This document shows positions 1 to 8,400 of a DNA stretch of 64,000 nucleotides, piece by piece (position 1 is the stretch's first letter; every line of letters begins with the position of its first letter). The translations under genes were made by a program, and so were the position numbers. This stretch comes from Lachnospiraceae bacterium (GTDB lineage Bacteria > Bacillota > Clostridia > Lachnospirales > Lachnospiraceae): contig CABJAW010000006.1 of NCBI GenBank assembly GCA_902363665.1, positions 124,001-188,000 on the forward strand, read 5' to 3'. Under the pieces are notes generated by a model, which did not search any database, was not told the origin of the DNA, and saw only the letters and a program-made list of their open reading frames with translations.

Positions 1-255
1 GTATTCTTCAAAATCGAAATCGTAAAAGGAGATAAGGGCTTCGATTTGGACGTTACAGAGCCTCAGCTTCAGGAAGCAGTAAAAACTATGCAGATGAACC
101 AGAAGGATGCTGTAGCTCATATTAGAGACACTGTAGAGGATAATACAGTGCTTATCTTTCTGAATGCAGTAGATTCGAGAACTGCTGTAAAGAAAGAAGC
201 TGAAACTAAGGCGAAGAGCCTTGGAGAACTGGAGGAAAGCGCAGGTGATGCCTGA
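1..255 (+). CDS. phage structural-operon protein, C-terminal part
   Basis: An open frame runs in from the left edge of the window (first codons read VFFKIEIVKGDKGFDL) to a TGA at 253-255, so the beginning of the gene is missing. About 84 residues are visible, charged and predicted helical at the end, with no motif I recognise. It overlaps the next gene by ATGA and therefore belongs to the head-to-tail block of the prophage. By position it could be the end of a head protein or a small protein just after the capsid gene. A TTG at 46 could act as a start, but the frame continues upstream without a stop and that site has no good ribosome binding site. Confidence 0.6.
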   Translation, partial: VFFKIEIVKGDKGFDLDVTEPQLQEAVKTMQMNQKDAVAHIRDTVEDNTVLIFLNAVDSRTAVKKEAETKAKSLGELEESAGDA

Positions 256-698
256 TGCCTGGAACATATCAGTACGAACCGGGAAATATTGCTGAATACG
301 GAAAAGACCGTATGCGTTTTGAACTCGGAGATGTAATGGTCGAGGGAAAAGAAAAGACTTGTGCGCTCTGCGATGAGGAATACAATGCGGTACTTCCAGA
401 AAAGATTCCAACTACAAGGCAATGGAAAAAGGCAAAACTCCGATGTCTTGAAAGCATTATGCGTAAGTTTGCATTCGAACCTGATACGAAAGTAGGCCCG
501 CTCTCCTTATCCATGGGGGAACGGGCGAAGCTGTGGAAAGAAATGTATGAGGATCTGAAAAAAGATCTGAAAGCCAGTGCAGCTTCGGTAGAAGCAATTC
601 TTCCGTTGGCAGAAAATCCAGAAACAGGGCGGATAACACCGCCTTATTTTTATGCCGGAATGATGTCGCATGAGGAAACAGAGGGGGAAGACATATGA
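255..698 (+). CDS. phage head-tail connector (adaptor-like) protein
   Basis: This 147-residue protein overlaps the preceding stop codon (TGATG) and the next start, so it is translationally coupled. The sequence has a small all-helical look with the stretch VGPLSLSMGERAKLWKEMY, which resembles the gp6/YqbG-type adaptor proteins that sit under the portal in siphoviruses and myoviruses. Its place directly before a head-closure-like gene and an HK97 gp10-like gene fits that role. The family assignment rests on this similarity and on gene order. The two cysteines in the CALC motif near residue 37 are not a known catalytic feature. Confidence 0.6.
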   Translation: MPGTYQYEPGNIAEYGKDRMRFELGDVMVEGKEKTCALCDEEYNAVLPEKIPTTRQWKKAKLRCLESIMRKFAFEPDTKVGPLSLSMGERAKLWKEMYEDLKKDLKASAASVEAILPLAENPETGRITPPYFYAGMMSHEETEGEDI

Positions 699-1057
699 TG
701 TTTGGAAACGCAATGTACCTTCGTCCGGGGAATCTCTGGAAGAACTTCCGGGTATTGAAGATGCATGTGGACAATGTAGATGGATATGCAAAGAACTCAT
801 ATGAGGATACGGGAACTATAGTGGATGGAATTCTTGCACAGGCGACTTCGAATGAGAGGGAGCTGACAAAACACCTATGGGACCAGAAACTGCATTCCCT
901 GACGCATACCCTTGTGGTATCTGGAAGATGTGATCTCAAAAAGTCAGATATTCTTGCATATGAGGAAAAAGCATATTTAGTTCTTGCTGTTGATAATGCC
1001 GGAGACCTTGGGTTTGCCGGCATTGCCTATCTTGAAGAAAGGAATGATCTGAAATGA
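695..1057 (+). CDS. phage head closure / head-tail joining protein
   Basis: This 120-residue protein begins inside the end of the connector gene (ATGATG) and overlaps the following gene by 4 bases. The size, a predicted beta-rich C-terminal half and the position between adaptor-like and gp10-like genes match head-closure (stopper) proteins of the SPP1 gp16 / HK97 gp8 kind, which plug the connector before tail joining. No catalytic residues are expected. The call is positional with modest sequence support. Confidence 0.5.
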   Translation: MMFGNAMYLRPGNLWKNFRVLKMHVDNVDGYAKNSYEDTGTIVDGILAQATSNERELTKHLWDQKLHSLTHTLVVSGRCDLKKSDILAYEEKAYLVLAVDNAGDLGFAGIAYLEERNDLK

Positions 1058-1431
1058 GTCCGGAGGCAGCAGCGGCAGCTGTACAGGAAGAAGTAAAGAA
1101 CCGCGTAGAGCAAACCAAACGACAGGTTGATGTAAAGATGATGCAGGGTGCCAATGAACTCAGGAACGCCGCTCTTACGGTATTGGCCAATCCAAGTCCT
1201 TCAGCTCCCGGAAGTCCACCTGGTGTAAGGAGTGGAAACCTGAGAAGAAACTGGAATATGTACAGTTCTGGCGGTGGAGGAAATGGCATATTCGGAATCC
1301 AATCTGGAATGCACTACTCGGGATACCTGGAACATGGAACAAGCAAAATGGCAGCCCGTCCTTATGTTGAAAAAATCAAAGAAACTGCAATGCCGGAGAT
1401 TCTGGCATTGTTCTCGGAGTTAGGAGGATAA
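1054..1431 (+). CDS. HK97 gp10-like tail completion / neck protein
   Basis: This 125-residue protein carries the hallmark of the HK97 gp10 family: a central glycine-rich loop followed by YLEHGTSKMAARPYV near residues 91-105. Members form the neck or tail-completion ring that joins filled heads to tails. The long N-terminal helix (about residues 3-45, rich in E, K, Q and R) is also typical. It overlaps the preceding gene by ATGA. The AGGAGG at 1422-1427 near its end serves as the ribosome binding site of the next gene. Confidence 0.8.
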   Translation: MSPEAAAAAVQEEVKNRVEQTKRQVDVKMMQGANELRNAALTVLANPSPSAPGSPPGVRSGNLRRNWNMYSSGGGGNGIFGIQSGMHYSGYLEHGTSKMAARPYVEKIKETAMPEILALFSELGG

Positions 1432-1734
1432 ATGTTACTGACTGAAGAAACAAAGAAAGTTATAAATCTTGCTGAAATCGGAAGAGGATCTCTTGTCTCG
1501 GCAAAAAATAAAACCTGGGATAAAGCGCAGTCTGGAATAGTAACAGAAGTGACTGCTGACACCATCACAGTTTTATTCCTTCCGGAAACACAGAATATCC
1601 AGAATCATTTCGCAATCCAGGCTGAGGCTATTGAAAAAGGAATGTGGACTATCAGATATTCTTCTGACGGAATGGAAACGGTGAACGTATATGAGGGGAG
1701 TGTAGAAAATGGATCTGAATCAGTTGCTGTATAG
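1432..1734 (+). CDS. small conserved phage protein of unknown function
   Basis: The gene follows the preceding stop codon directly (TAAATG) with AGGAGG at 1422-1427. The 100-residue product looks like a small beta barrel: alternating hydrophobic strands such as GIVTEVTADTITVLFLP and WTIRYSSDGMETVNVYE. Similar proteins occur between gp10-like and tail terminator genes in clostridial contractile phages, but I cannot assign a role. Its last 26 bases overlap the next gene in another frame. Confidence 0.6.
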   Translation: MLLTEETKKVINLAEIGRGSLVSAKNKTWDKAQSGIVTEVTADTITVLFLPETQNIQNHFAIQAEAIEKGMWTIRYSSDGMETVNVYEGSVENGSESVAV

Positions 1735-2578
1735 AAGATTATCTCAGGACAACCTTCTGAACGGAACTCTGTCCAAGTACGCAGATAAGCCGGCCATCTT
1801 TAACACAGAGTTTCCTCCTGATCAGCAGGAGGGATGGAATGGGAAAAGCCAGTATCCGAGGATTTCTTATGTCTTCAACAAACAGGTGGATACAAAGCGG
1901 TCTTCATCTGGCCAGCTTGATGTCGCATTGTACGACATCATGGATCCGCTTGAAGTAGAGAAGATAGAAGTTGCTATCAGGAATTGTCTTCAGGACGTGG
2001 TGATGAAACCAGAAGGGGAGGCACCTATGTGCTTTGCATGGGCCAGAAGCGAACCTTACATCTTGGAAGGAAACGCAGTGCTGTGCAAAGAAATTGTGTT
2101 CGATATTCTGGAATACCCTGCACAGGAAACTACGGATCCAGATCCCGTTATGGCGTTGAACAGGTATATTAAGAAGCTTTTCCCAGAATGCATAGTTTTT
2201 GGAATTGATGAGTTATCAGAATACACCATTCCGGCAGATACTCCTGTTTTCTATTCTGGACTGAAATCAATTGACAGCACAGATGGTCATTGCAGGAGTA
2301 GCCTGTCGTGGTTCAATGCAGTTATTTCGGTGCATCTCCTGTGCCCGAAACCGTCATTGCGGTTGAAGATGATGGCCGCACTTCACCAGAGCTTAGCGAA
2401 GGATGAAGAGATCATCATGTTTGATGATTCCCCAATGGTCGTGAAAGCTCTGAAAATGAACAACAATGCTGATTACCTTAGAGAGGGGCAGATGTCTCTG
2501 ACAGGGTATTATGCGTGCTTAAAAGACGCATTTAAGCAGCCTGGTATATCAGGCGTAACAGTCAACGATCTTACATGA
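1709..2578 (+). CDS. putative tail terminator / minor structural protein
   Basis: This 289-residue protein starts inside the previous gene, preceded by GAGGGGAG. Its N-terminal half (TEFPPDQQEGWNGKSQYPRI followed by a basic beta region) resembles tail-completion proteins that normalise tail length at the head-proximal end. The C-terminal half is longer than in the usual ~130-residue terminators and may be an added domain. Position immediately before the sheath and tube genes supports the role. The function is inferred. Confidence 0.5.
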   Translation: MDLNQLLYRRLSQDNLLNGTLSKYADKPAIFNTEFPPDQQEGWNGKSQYPRISYVFNKQVDTKRSSSGQLDVALYDIMDPLEVEKIEVAIRNCLQDVVMKPEGEAPMCFAWARSEPYILEGNAVLCKEIVFDILEYPAQETTDPDPVMALNRYIKKLFPECIVFGIDELSEYTIPADTPVFYSGLKSIDSTDGHCRSSLSWFNAVISVHLLCPKPSLRLKMMAALHQSLAKDEEIIMFDDSPMVVKALKMNNNADYLREGQMSLTGYYACLKDAFKQPGISGVTVNDLT

Positions 2579-2590
2579 AAGGAGTAAGCA

Positions 2591-2812
2591 ATGGCAGAAA
2601 AAGATATCAAGAAGACACCGGCTGCGACACAAACAGTACAGCCGTCCGCTGACAAGTACACCATCCAGGAACTTGAAAATGCAAGCACAAAAGTATTTGG
2701 AGTTCCTCGCGAATGTGCAGTAGCAGCCTTCAAAGGCTGCAAAAAAACAGAAATGACTGTTGCGGAAGCGAAACAGATCATTGATAGATTCATGAAAAAG
2801 GAGGTCAAATAA
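2591..2812 (+). CDS. small phage protein preceding the tail sheath
   Basis: The product has 73 residues with AAAGGAG upstream. It has a low-complexity N-terminus (T, A, P and Q) and a C-terminal predicted helical domain ending in VAEAKQIIDRFMKKEVK. The stretch YTIQELENASTKVFGVPREC looks like a small helix-hairpin fold. Genes like this commonly sit just upstream of the sheath gene in PBSX-like tails. The function is unknown, perhaps a tail assembly helper. Confidence 0.55.
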   Translation: MAEKDIKKTPAATQTVQPSADKYTIQELENASTKVFGVPRECAVAAFKGCKKTEMTVAEAKQIIDRFMKKEVK

Positions 2813-4222
2813 ATGGCAGGTTATTTTTCTCTTGGAGAAAACAAAATCCGTCCCGGTGCATACTTCAATGTACAGAAAAGAGGGGACGAAACAAACTTTG
2901 GAGCAATTGATGGTGTTGTAGCAGTGCTTTTCAAGTCTTCAATCGGACCACTTGGAAAAGCTACAGTTCTTCCGGCATCTGAAGGATATGAAAATACCTT
3001 TGGTACTGGAGGCACCACAGATGCATTAAGAGAAGCGTTCTATGGAGGCGCTGTCAAACTTATCGCTGTTCGAGTAGGAAACGGTGGTACGGTTGGCAGC
3101 GCCTCTCTTGCTTGTGCAACAGGCAAGGCAAAGCTTTCAACAAAATATCCAAGCGGTGCAAAATTTACAGCAACAATCAGAGAGAAGCTTGGCGATTCCT
3201 CAAAGAAGGAGTGCATCGTATATTTGGATGGCTCTGAGTTCGAAAAGGTAACATTTGCAGCAGGAGCAGAAGAAGCTACTGCACTGAAAGAAGCATTTGC
3301 TTCCTCAAAGAACTTTGTAGTCGATATTACTGACGCATCAGGAGCCGTTACAGCGGTTAGCCAGTCGGCTTTCGCAGATGGTGCAGATCCGACAGTAACA
3401 AACGCAGACTACAGTGCCGGATTAAAAGAAGTGGAGAAATATTACTTCAACACCATTTGTGTTGATACAGAAGACGCCGCTGTCCATGCATTGGTAGCGG
3501 CATTTCTTGACCGAATTTATCTGGCTGGCTCTTTTGGAATGGCAATTGTCACTCCAAAACCTTCCTCTTCACTGGAAGATAGGATGACATCCATCTCCAG
3601 CTTCGATACCGAAAACGTAATCGCGCCGCTGAATGCGAATGCCAATGCCGGCAATGAAGAGCTGAAAGGATATCAGGTGGCTGCGTATATTGCGGGTGTT
3701 GTAGCCGCTACTCCTGCGAACCAGTCCGTGACACACGCTACTCTTAGCAGATACAGCGTTCTGAATGAAATCCTTACAAATACAGAGATGGAAGTAGCTG
3801 AAGAAAAAGGCTGCCTGGTCCTCTCTACGGCTTCTGATGGGGCTGTATGGCTTGACAATGGTGTTAATACCTTGGTTCATCCGGATGCCAACCACGACAG
3901 CGGATGGAAGAAAATCCGTAGAACAAAGACCCGTTATGAACTTCTGAACAGAGCAAATGCAGCAGCTGACGCACTGGTTGGAAAGGTTGATAACGATACA
4001 AACGGAAGAGCCACTATCATGGCAGCTATCCAGGGTATCTGCAATGCCATGGAGGCAGAAGGAAAGATCCAGTACGGCAATGTAACTGAATCTACAACTG
4101 TTACTACTGATGGAGACACCTGTGGATTTGATATCGAAGTGATCGATCTGGATTCTGCAGAGCACATCTATCTGAATTACTACTTCCAGTTCAGCACTAT
4201 TGTTGCTGCATCTGGAGAATAA
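2813..4222 (+). CDS. phage tail sheath protein (XkdK-like)
   Basis: The contractile sheath protomer has 469 residues, close to the size of PBSX XkdK. The N-terminus (PGAYFNVQKRG and the GVVAVLFKSSIGPLGKA stretch) and the C-terminal domain I after about residue 330 match the family pattern of a discontinuous core with inserted domains. The sheath surrounds the tube and shortens on infection, so its presence defines the particle as myovirus-type. The start codon follows AAGGAGG within the end of the previous gene, and the tube gene begins 18 bases downstream. Confidence 0.92.
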   Translation: MAGYFSLGENKIRPGAYFNVQKRGDETNFGAIDGVVAVLFKSSIGPLGKATVLPASEGYENTFGTGGTTDALREAFYGGAVKLIAVRVGNGGTVGSASLACATGKAKLSTKYPSGAKFTATIREKLGDSSKKECIVYLDGSEFEKVTFAAGAEEATALKEAFASSKNFVVDITDASGAVTAVSQSAFADGADPTVTNADYSAGLKEVEKYYFNTICVDTEDAAVHALVAAFLDRIYLAGSFGMAIVTPKPSSSLEDRMTSISSFDTENVIAPLNANANAGNEELKGYQVAAYIAGVVAATPANQSVTHATLSRYSVLNEILTNTEMEVAEEKGCLVLSTASDGAVWLDNGVNTLVHPDANHDSGWKKIRRTKTRYELLNRANAAADALVGKVDNDTNGRATIMAAIQGICNAMEAEGKIQYGNVTESTTVTTDGDTCGFDIEVIDLDSAEHIYLNYYFQFSTIVAASGE

Positions 4223-4240
4223 GAAAAGGGGGAATAAATA

Positions 4241-4696
4241 ATGCTGAATAAGAGCGCGGCTACTGATGCCAGACACAGCAGATCCGGCAAAGATGCGATG
4301 CTTTATAACTCTGCTGGAAAACCATTTGCACAGGTTGAAAGTTTCACTACTAAAGGTTCATTTAATAACTACAAATATGCGCCTCTTGGCCAGAACAGAG
4401 AGCTTGAGGTTAATGGAACCGTAGGAGTTACCGTAAACATTTCCGAAATCGTAGTTCTTGATGGTGAGCTGTTTAATGCGGTTATCAATGCTATTGCAAA
4501 CGGAGAATCTCCTGTTCTGATGTTTACAGGAGTTATCGAAGGAAGAAATGGATCACAGGAACGTGTGACCTACAGAGAGTGTATCCTTTCCGGAGACAGC
4601 GATATCCAGAACGTAGCTACAGGCGATGTGCTGAAAAGATCTTTTGCCCTGCACTGCAATGGCAAGGTTGAGAATAAGAGCAAACTGACAATCTGA
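4241..4696 (+). CDS. phage tail tube protein (XkdM-like)
   Basis: This 151-residue beta-sandwich-type protein follows the sheath gene, as the tube gene does in PBSX (XkdM). Stretches such as VESFTTKGSFNNYKYAPLGQ and the ending FALHCNGKVENKSKLTI are typical of contractile-phage tube proteins that stack as hexameric rings around the tape measure. A ribosome binding site (AAAAGGGGG) precedes it. A clear rho-independent terminator lies 11 bases after its stop, so part of the transcription probably ends here, giving more sheath and tube than tape measure. Confidence 0.9.
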   Translation: MLNKSAATDARHSRSGKDAMLYNSAGKPFAQVESFTTKGSFNNYKYAPLGQNRELEVNGTVGVTVNISEIVVLDGELFNAVINAIANGESPVLMFTGVIEGRNGSQERVTYRECILSGDSDIQNVATGDVLKRSFALHCNGKVENKSKLTI

Positions 4697-4706
4697 TTTC
4701 TATTAA

Positions 4707-4735
4707 GAGGGGCTGGGCATCAGCCCCTCGTTTTT
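4707..4735 (+). terminator. rho-independent terminator after tube gene
   Basis: A perfect 8-bp stem GAGGGGCT / AGCCCCTC with a 7-base loop is followed by GTTTTT. It lies between the tube and tail assembly chaperone genes and probably attenuates rather than stops transcription of the downstream morphogenesis genes. Confidence 0.85.
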
Positions 4736-4751
4736 AACAGGAGGAAAAGAA

Positions 4752-5267
4752 ATGGCAAATAAAGACTTTATGGATCCGGAATTAACTGAGGAAGAGAAAA
4801 GAGAAACTATCCTTGCAAACGAGGATGATTATCTGGAAGGATTATTGGCAGCTGCTGATAATGCAGCAAATGACACAAAGAAGATCGAGATCATTCGTAA
4901 CGAACGGAAGTATTTCTCCTTCAGTATTCATTCGCTGACTGATGAAATGTTAAAAGATATTCGAAAAAAATACACAAAATATACAAAGAATCGCCGCCAG
5001 GGCATCCGGGTTGCGGACGAACTGGATATGCCAAAGTACAGGGCTTCCGTGATCTACAACTCTACTACGGAAGAAGACAAGGCCAAACTGTGGGATAATC
5101 CGGCTGTCAAAAAGGGCCTGGAAGCAAAAGGCATCTGTATTATCAATGCTCTCGATGTAATTGACGCTGTTCTCCTTCCGGGAGAAAAAGACCGCATTAT
5201 GGAGATTATTGATGATGTTAATGGTTTCAATAATGAAGAAGTGAAGGCTGAAACTGCAAAAAACTGA
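4752..5267 (+). CDS. tail assembly chaperone, short form (XkdN-like)
   Basis: The product has 171 residues with GGAGG upstream. It is acidic and helical, as expected for the G-type tail assembly chaperone that coats the tape measure during tail building. It sits between tube and tape measure, the conserved place for this gene. It ends GCA AAA AAC TGA, which contains a canonical -1 slippery heptamer exactly at the end of the frame. A longer chaperone with an added 51-residue T-type domain can be made by frameshifting (next entries). Confidence 0.8.
   Translation: MANKDFMDPELTEEEKRETILANEDDYLEGLLAAADNAANDTKKIEIIRNERKYFSFSIHSLTDEMLKDIRKKYTKYTKNRRQGIRVADELDMPKYRASVIYNSTTEEDKAKLWDNPAVKKGLEAKGICIINALDVIDAVLLPGEKDRIMEIIDDVNGFNNEEVKAETAKN
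5258..5264 (+). promoter_or_regulatory. programmed -1 ribosomal frameshift site (A AAA AAC)
   Basis: The heptamer A-AAA-AAC lies in the zero-frame phasing X XXY YYZ immediately before the TGA of the chaperone gene. A slip back by one base reads CTG ATT ATG GCC and on for 51 codons. The adjacent stop codon may add to stalling. I did not find an obvious strong downstream pseudoknot by eye. Confidence 0.7.
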
Positions 5268-5419
5268 TTATGGCCGGTGGAAAGTCAACATTGCTCCACC
5301 ACATATTTCAACGCCAAGGTTTATTGCCGAGTGAAGTAATGAGTTTGCCCTCTGGAGAGAGGGCTTTTCTTTTTGCTTCAACCAGGCTATGGATCGAGGC
5401 GAATACGAAAAAGGGGTGA
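5264..5419 (+). CDS. tail assembly chaperone frameshift extension
   Basis: This 51-codon frame is reached by -1 frameshifting from the upstream chaperone and ends at TGA 5417-5419. The peptide contains GLLPSEVMSLPSGERAFLFA, which matches the usual T-domain pattern of these chaperones (a short helical segment with a LP-x-G-ERAFLFAS core). The internal ATG at 5270 has no ribosome binding site, so expression as a fusion is more likely than separate initiation. It ends 8 bases before the tape measure start. Confidence 0.68.
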   Translation: MIMAGGKSTLLHHIFQRQGLLPSEVMSLPSGERAFLFASTRLWIEANTKKG

Positions 5420-5427
5420 CATGGTAA

Positions 5428-8400
5428 ATGGGAGAAACAATTAGAATTGAAATTCCTGTATCTGTGAATGATAATACAGACCCTGGCCTATCAAATATCA
5501 CGAATAAGATGAACACCCTGGCCACTGCCGCCCAGAAGGTAAATCGGATCCTGTCATCTGGATTAAAAACCAGAGGGATTGAACGAACAGCAGAGAGAGT
5601 GGAACGAACGCTTGGACGTGAGCACTCTATTGAAGTTTCGGCAGATGACAATGCCACTCCGGTTCTTTCAAGAGTCGAAGATGCAGCTGAAAGAGTAGGA
5701 GGAATTTCAGCAGATATTGAGATAGGAGCAAACGACAATGCTACTGCCGAAATATCTGGTGTCGAGGATGCAGCAGTAACCCTTGACGGAACAAGTACTG
5801 ATGTAGAACTGGGGGCGGATGATAATGCCACCGGGGTGGTAAATAGTGTTGGAGATTCACTGTCTGTTCTAAACGGAAATGAAGCGGTAGTAGAGCTTAC
5901 TGCGGACGACAATGCTACGATGCAAATTATGGATGTGGAGGATGCACTGGCCGCCTTGAATGGTGAAGTGGCTGTGGCCTCAGTGGAAGCTGATGATACA
6001 GCCACGGAGATAATCCGAAGTGCCGAAGATGCAGTGGCCACATTCGATGGAACTTCCGGGACAGCGGAACTGGGGGCAGATGATAATGCAAGTCCGATCA
6101 TCGACGATGTGAGGGACAAAGCAAAAGCCTGGGACGGAAGCGTTTTTACGGCAACTATGAGTATAGTAGATGCTGCTACTGCTCCAATGGGAGCGGTTTT
6201 AAATGCTGCAAAGAATCCAATAGCACAGGGCGCAACATTCCTTGGAGTGAGCGCAGGACTGGCTGATACTGTGAATACATACAAAGGGTTTGAGAGTATG
6301 ATGTCGCAGGTCCAGGCTATATCTGGCGCTGCAGGGAAAGAGTTTGATGATCTGACCGCAAAAGCACAGGAAATGGGTGCAACTACGAAGTTTACTGCTA
6401 CTGAAGCGGCTCAGGCATTTAATTACATGGCTATGGCAGGTTGGAAACCAGAACAAATGACCGCTGGTATATCCGGTATTATGAGCCTGGCAGCAGCTTC
6501 CGGCGAAGATCTGGCAAGCACCTCGGATATTGTTACGGATGCTTTGACAGCTTTTGGACTGAAAGCAAAAGATGCCGGGCATTTCTCGGATGTCCTTGCA
6601 AAGGCGTCCGCTAGTTCGAATACAAACGTAGGCATGCTGGGTGAATCATTCAAATATGTTGCTCCGGTCGCAGGAGCCATGAAATATAGCGTCGAAGATA
6701 CTTCTTTGGCATTAGGACTTATGGCTAACAGTTCAATTAAAGGAAGCATGGCCGGTACAGCCTTAAAGACATCCCTGGCTAACATGGCAGCGCCAACTAA
6801 CAGCATGGCAGAGGCTATGGACAAATACGGCATTAGCCTGACCGACAGCTCTGGAAACATGAAAACGCTGAAAGGTGTCATGGATAATTTGCGAAGCAGT
6901 TTAGGAGGTCTTTCTGAGACTGAACAGACAGCGGCGGCATCCACCATTTTTGGAAAAGAGGCTATGAGCGGTATGCTTGCTATCATTAATGCTTCAGAAC
7001 AGGATTATAACGATCTTTCCAATGCAATCGGAAATTCAAAAGATGCCGCACAGGATATGGCTGACACCATGTTGGACAACCTGGCAGGCTCTATGACTCT
7101 TATGCAGTCAGCTGTAGAGGGCGTTCAAAACAGTTTTGGACAGAGGCTCACTCCTTATGTCAGAGGATTCGTTGATTCCATTACGGACGCAATGCCGGCT
7201 GTAACGGTTGCTCTGAATGATTTTATGGACACTGTGGACAAAAAAGCAGCACACATGAAGACAGTAATCGGAACCATGACGGCATCTGATGAGTGGCAGA
7301 ATGCGGATATGTTCGGAAAGATGGACATTGCATGGGATACTCTTATCGGCCAGCCTTTCTCCGACTGGATTGGCGGAGATGGAAAACATCTGATTTCTTC
7401 CGGCCTCGGAACATTATTCTCCAGTGCGTCTGCTATTCTTCCGGGAGGAAAGAAAGCAGGTCTTTCTTCTGTGCTCAGCTCTATGCTGATCGCAAAGGGA
7501 GCATCTGGGATTATTGGAAACGCAAAAAATATTGCAACAACATTACAGCCAATTGGAAATGCTATCAAAAGCATTGGGCTTGCAGCGCAGACAGCCCCAA
7601 GTGTAGGTGCTTTTATCAGCGATTTGGGCGCTATGGTTCCAACAGCTGCTAAATTCGGACTTGCGGCAGCGGCAGTAACAGCGGCAGTGATTGGAATTGG
7701 TGTTGCAGTTGATAACTACAACCAGAAAGCTCTGAGCAGTAATCTGGAAGAACATTTCGGAAACATCAAACTATCAGCTCAGGAAGTGCAGGATATTGCT
7801 TCTGGAATTCTTGATCAGAAATACCTGGCCAATGTGGAGGTTGCCTTAAATGAGGTAAAGAACGCTGATAAGCTTAGAGAAGATGCTCAGAAGGCGTTGG
7901 AATCCAATGATGTTCTGGAGTTTAAGAGCAGAGTGGGAATTAAACTTACGACAGAAGAACAGGAAGATTACACAAGCAATATCGAAACTTTTGTTAAGAG
8001 CAAGATTGAAGAACTGGAAAGCCGGACATTTGCAGCGCATATCCACGTCCAGACATACCTTGGCGGGACGTTGGAAGGAAATACACTTGCACAGGATATT
8101 GAGAAATGGGCTACGGCAGATTACCTCGAACTGAATGACTTATCCAATAAATTGTCTGCAAAAGTGGAGAAAGCGCTTGAAGACGGAATAATTAGTGTCC
8201 GAGAAGAAGGCGCTATCAGTGCTTTGCAGGAAAAGATGAACAGTATAACTGCCCGGTGGAAAGAATCGGAAGCACAGGCAAAATGGGACTGGATAAACCA
8301 GGAATACGGTAGCCTGAATGCAGCTGATTTGGAAAGCGGTTCGTTCACCGACTTGCTGGGAGCAATGAGAGACCAGAGGCAATCTGCAAAAGAAAGCGTA

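Noticed and set aside
5268..6284. Long open frame on the minus strand over the start of the tape measure gene
   Set aside because: It is a shadow of the repetitive plus-strand coding sequence; composition is serine/alanine biased and it has no ribosome site.
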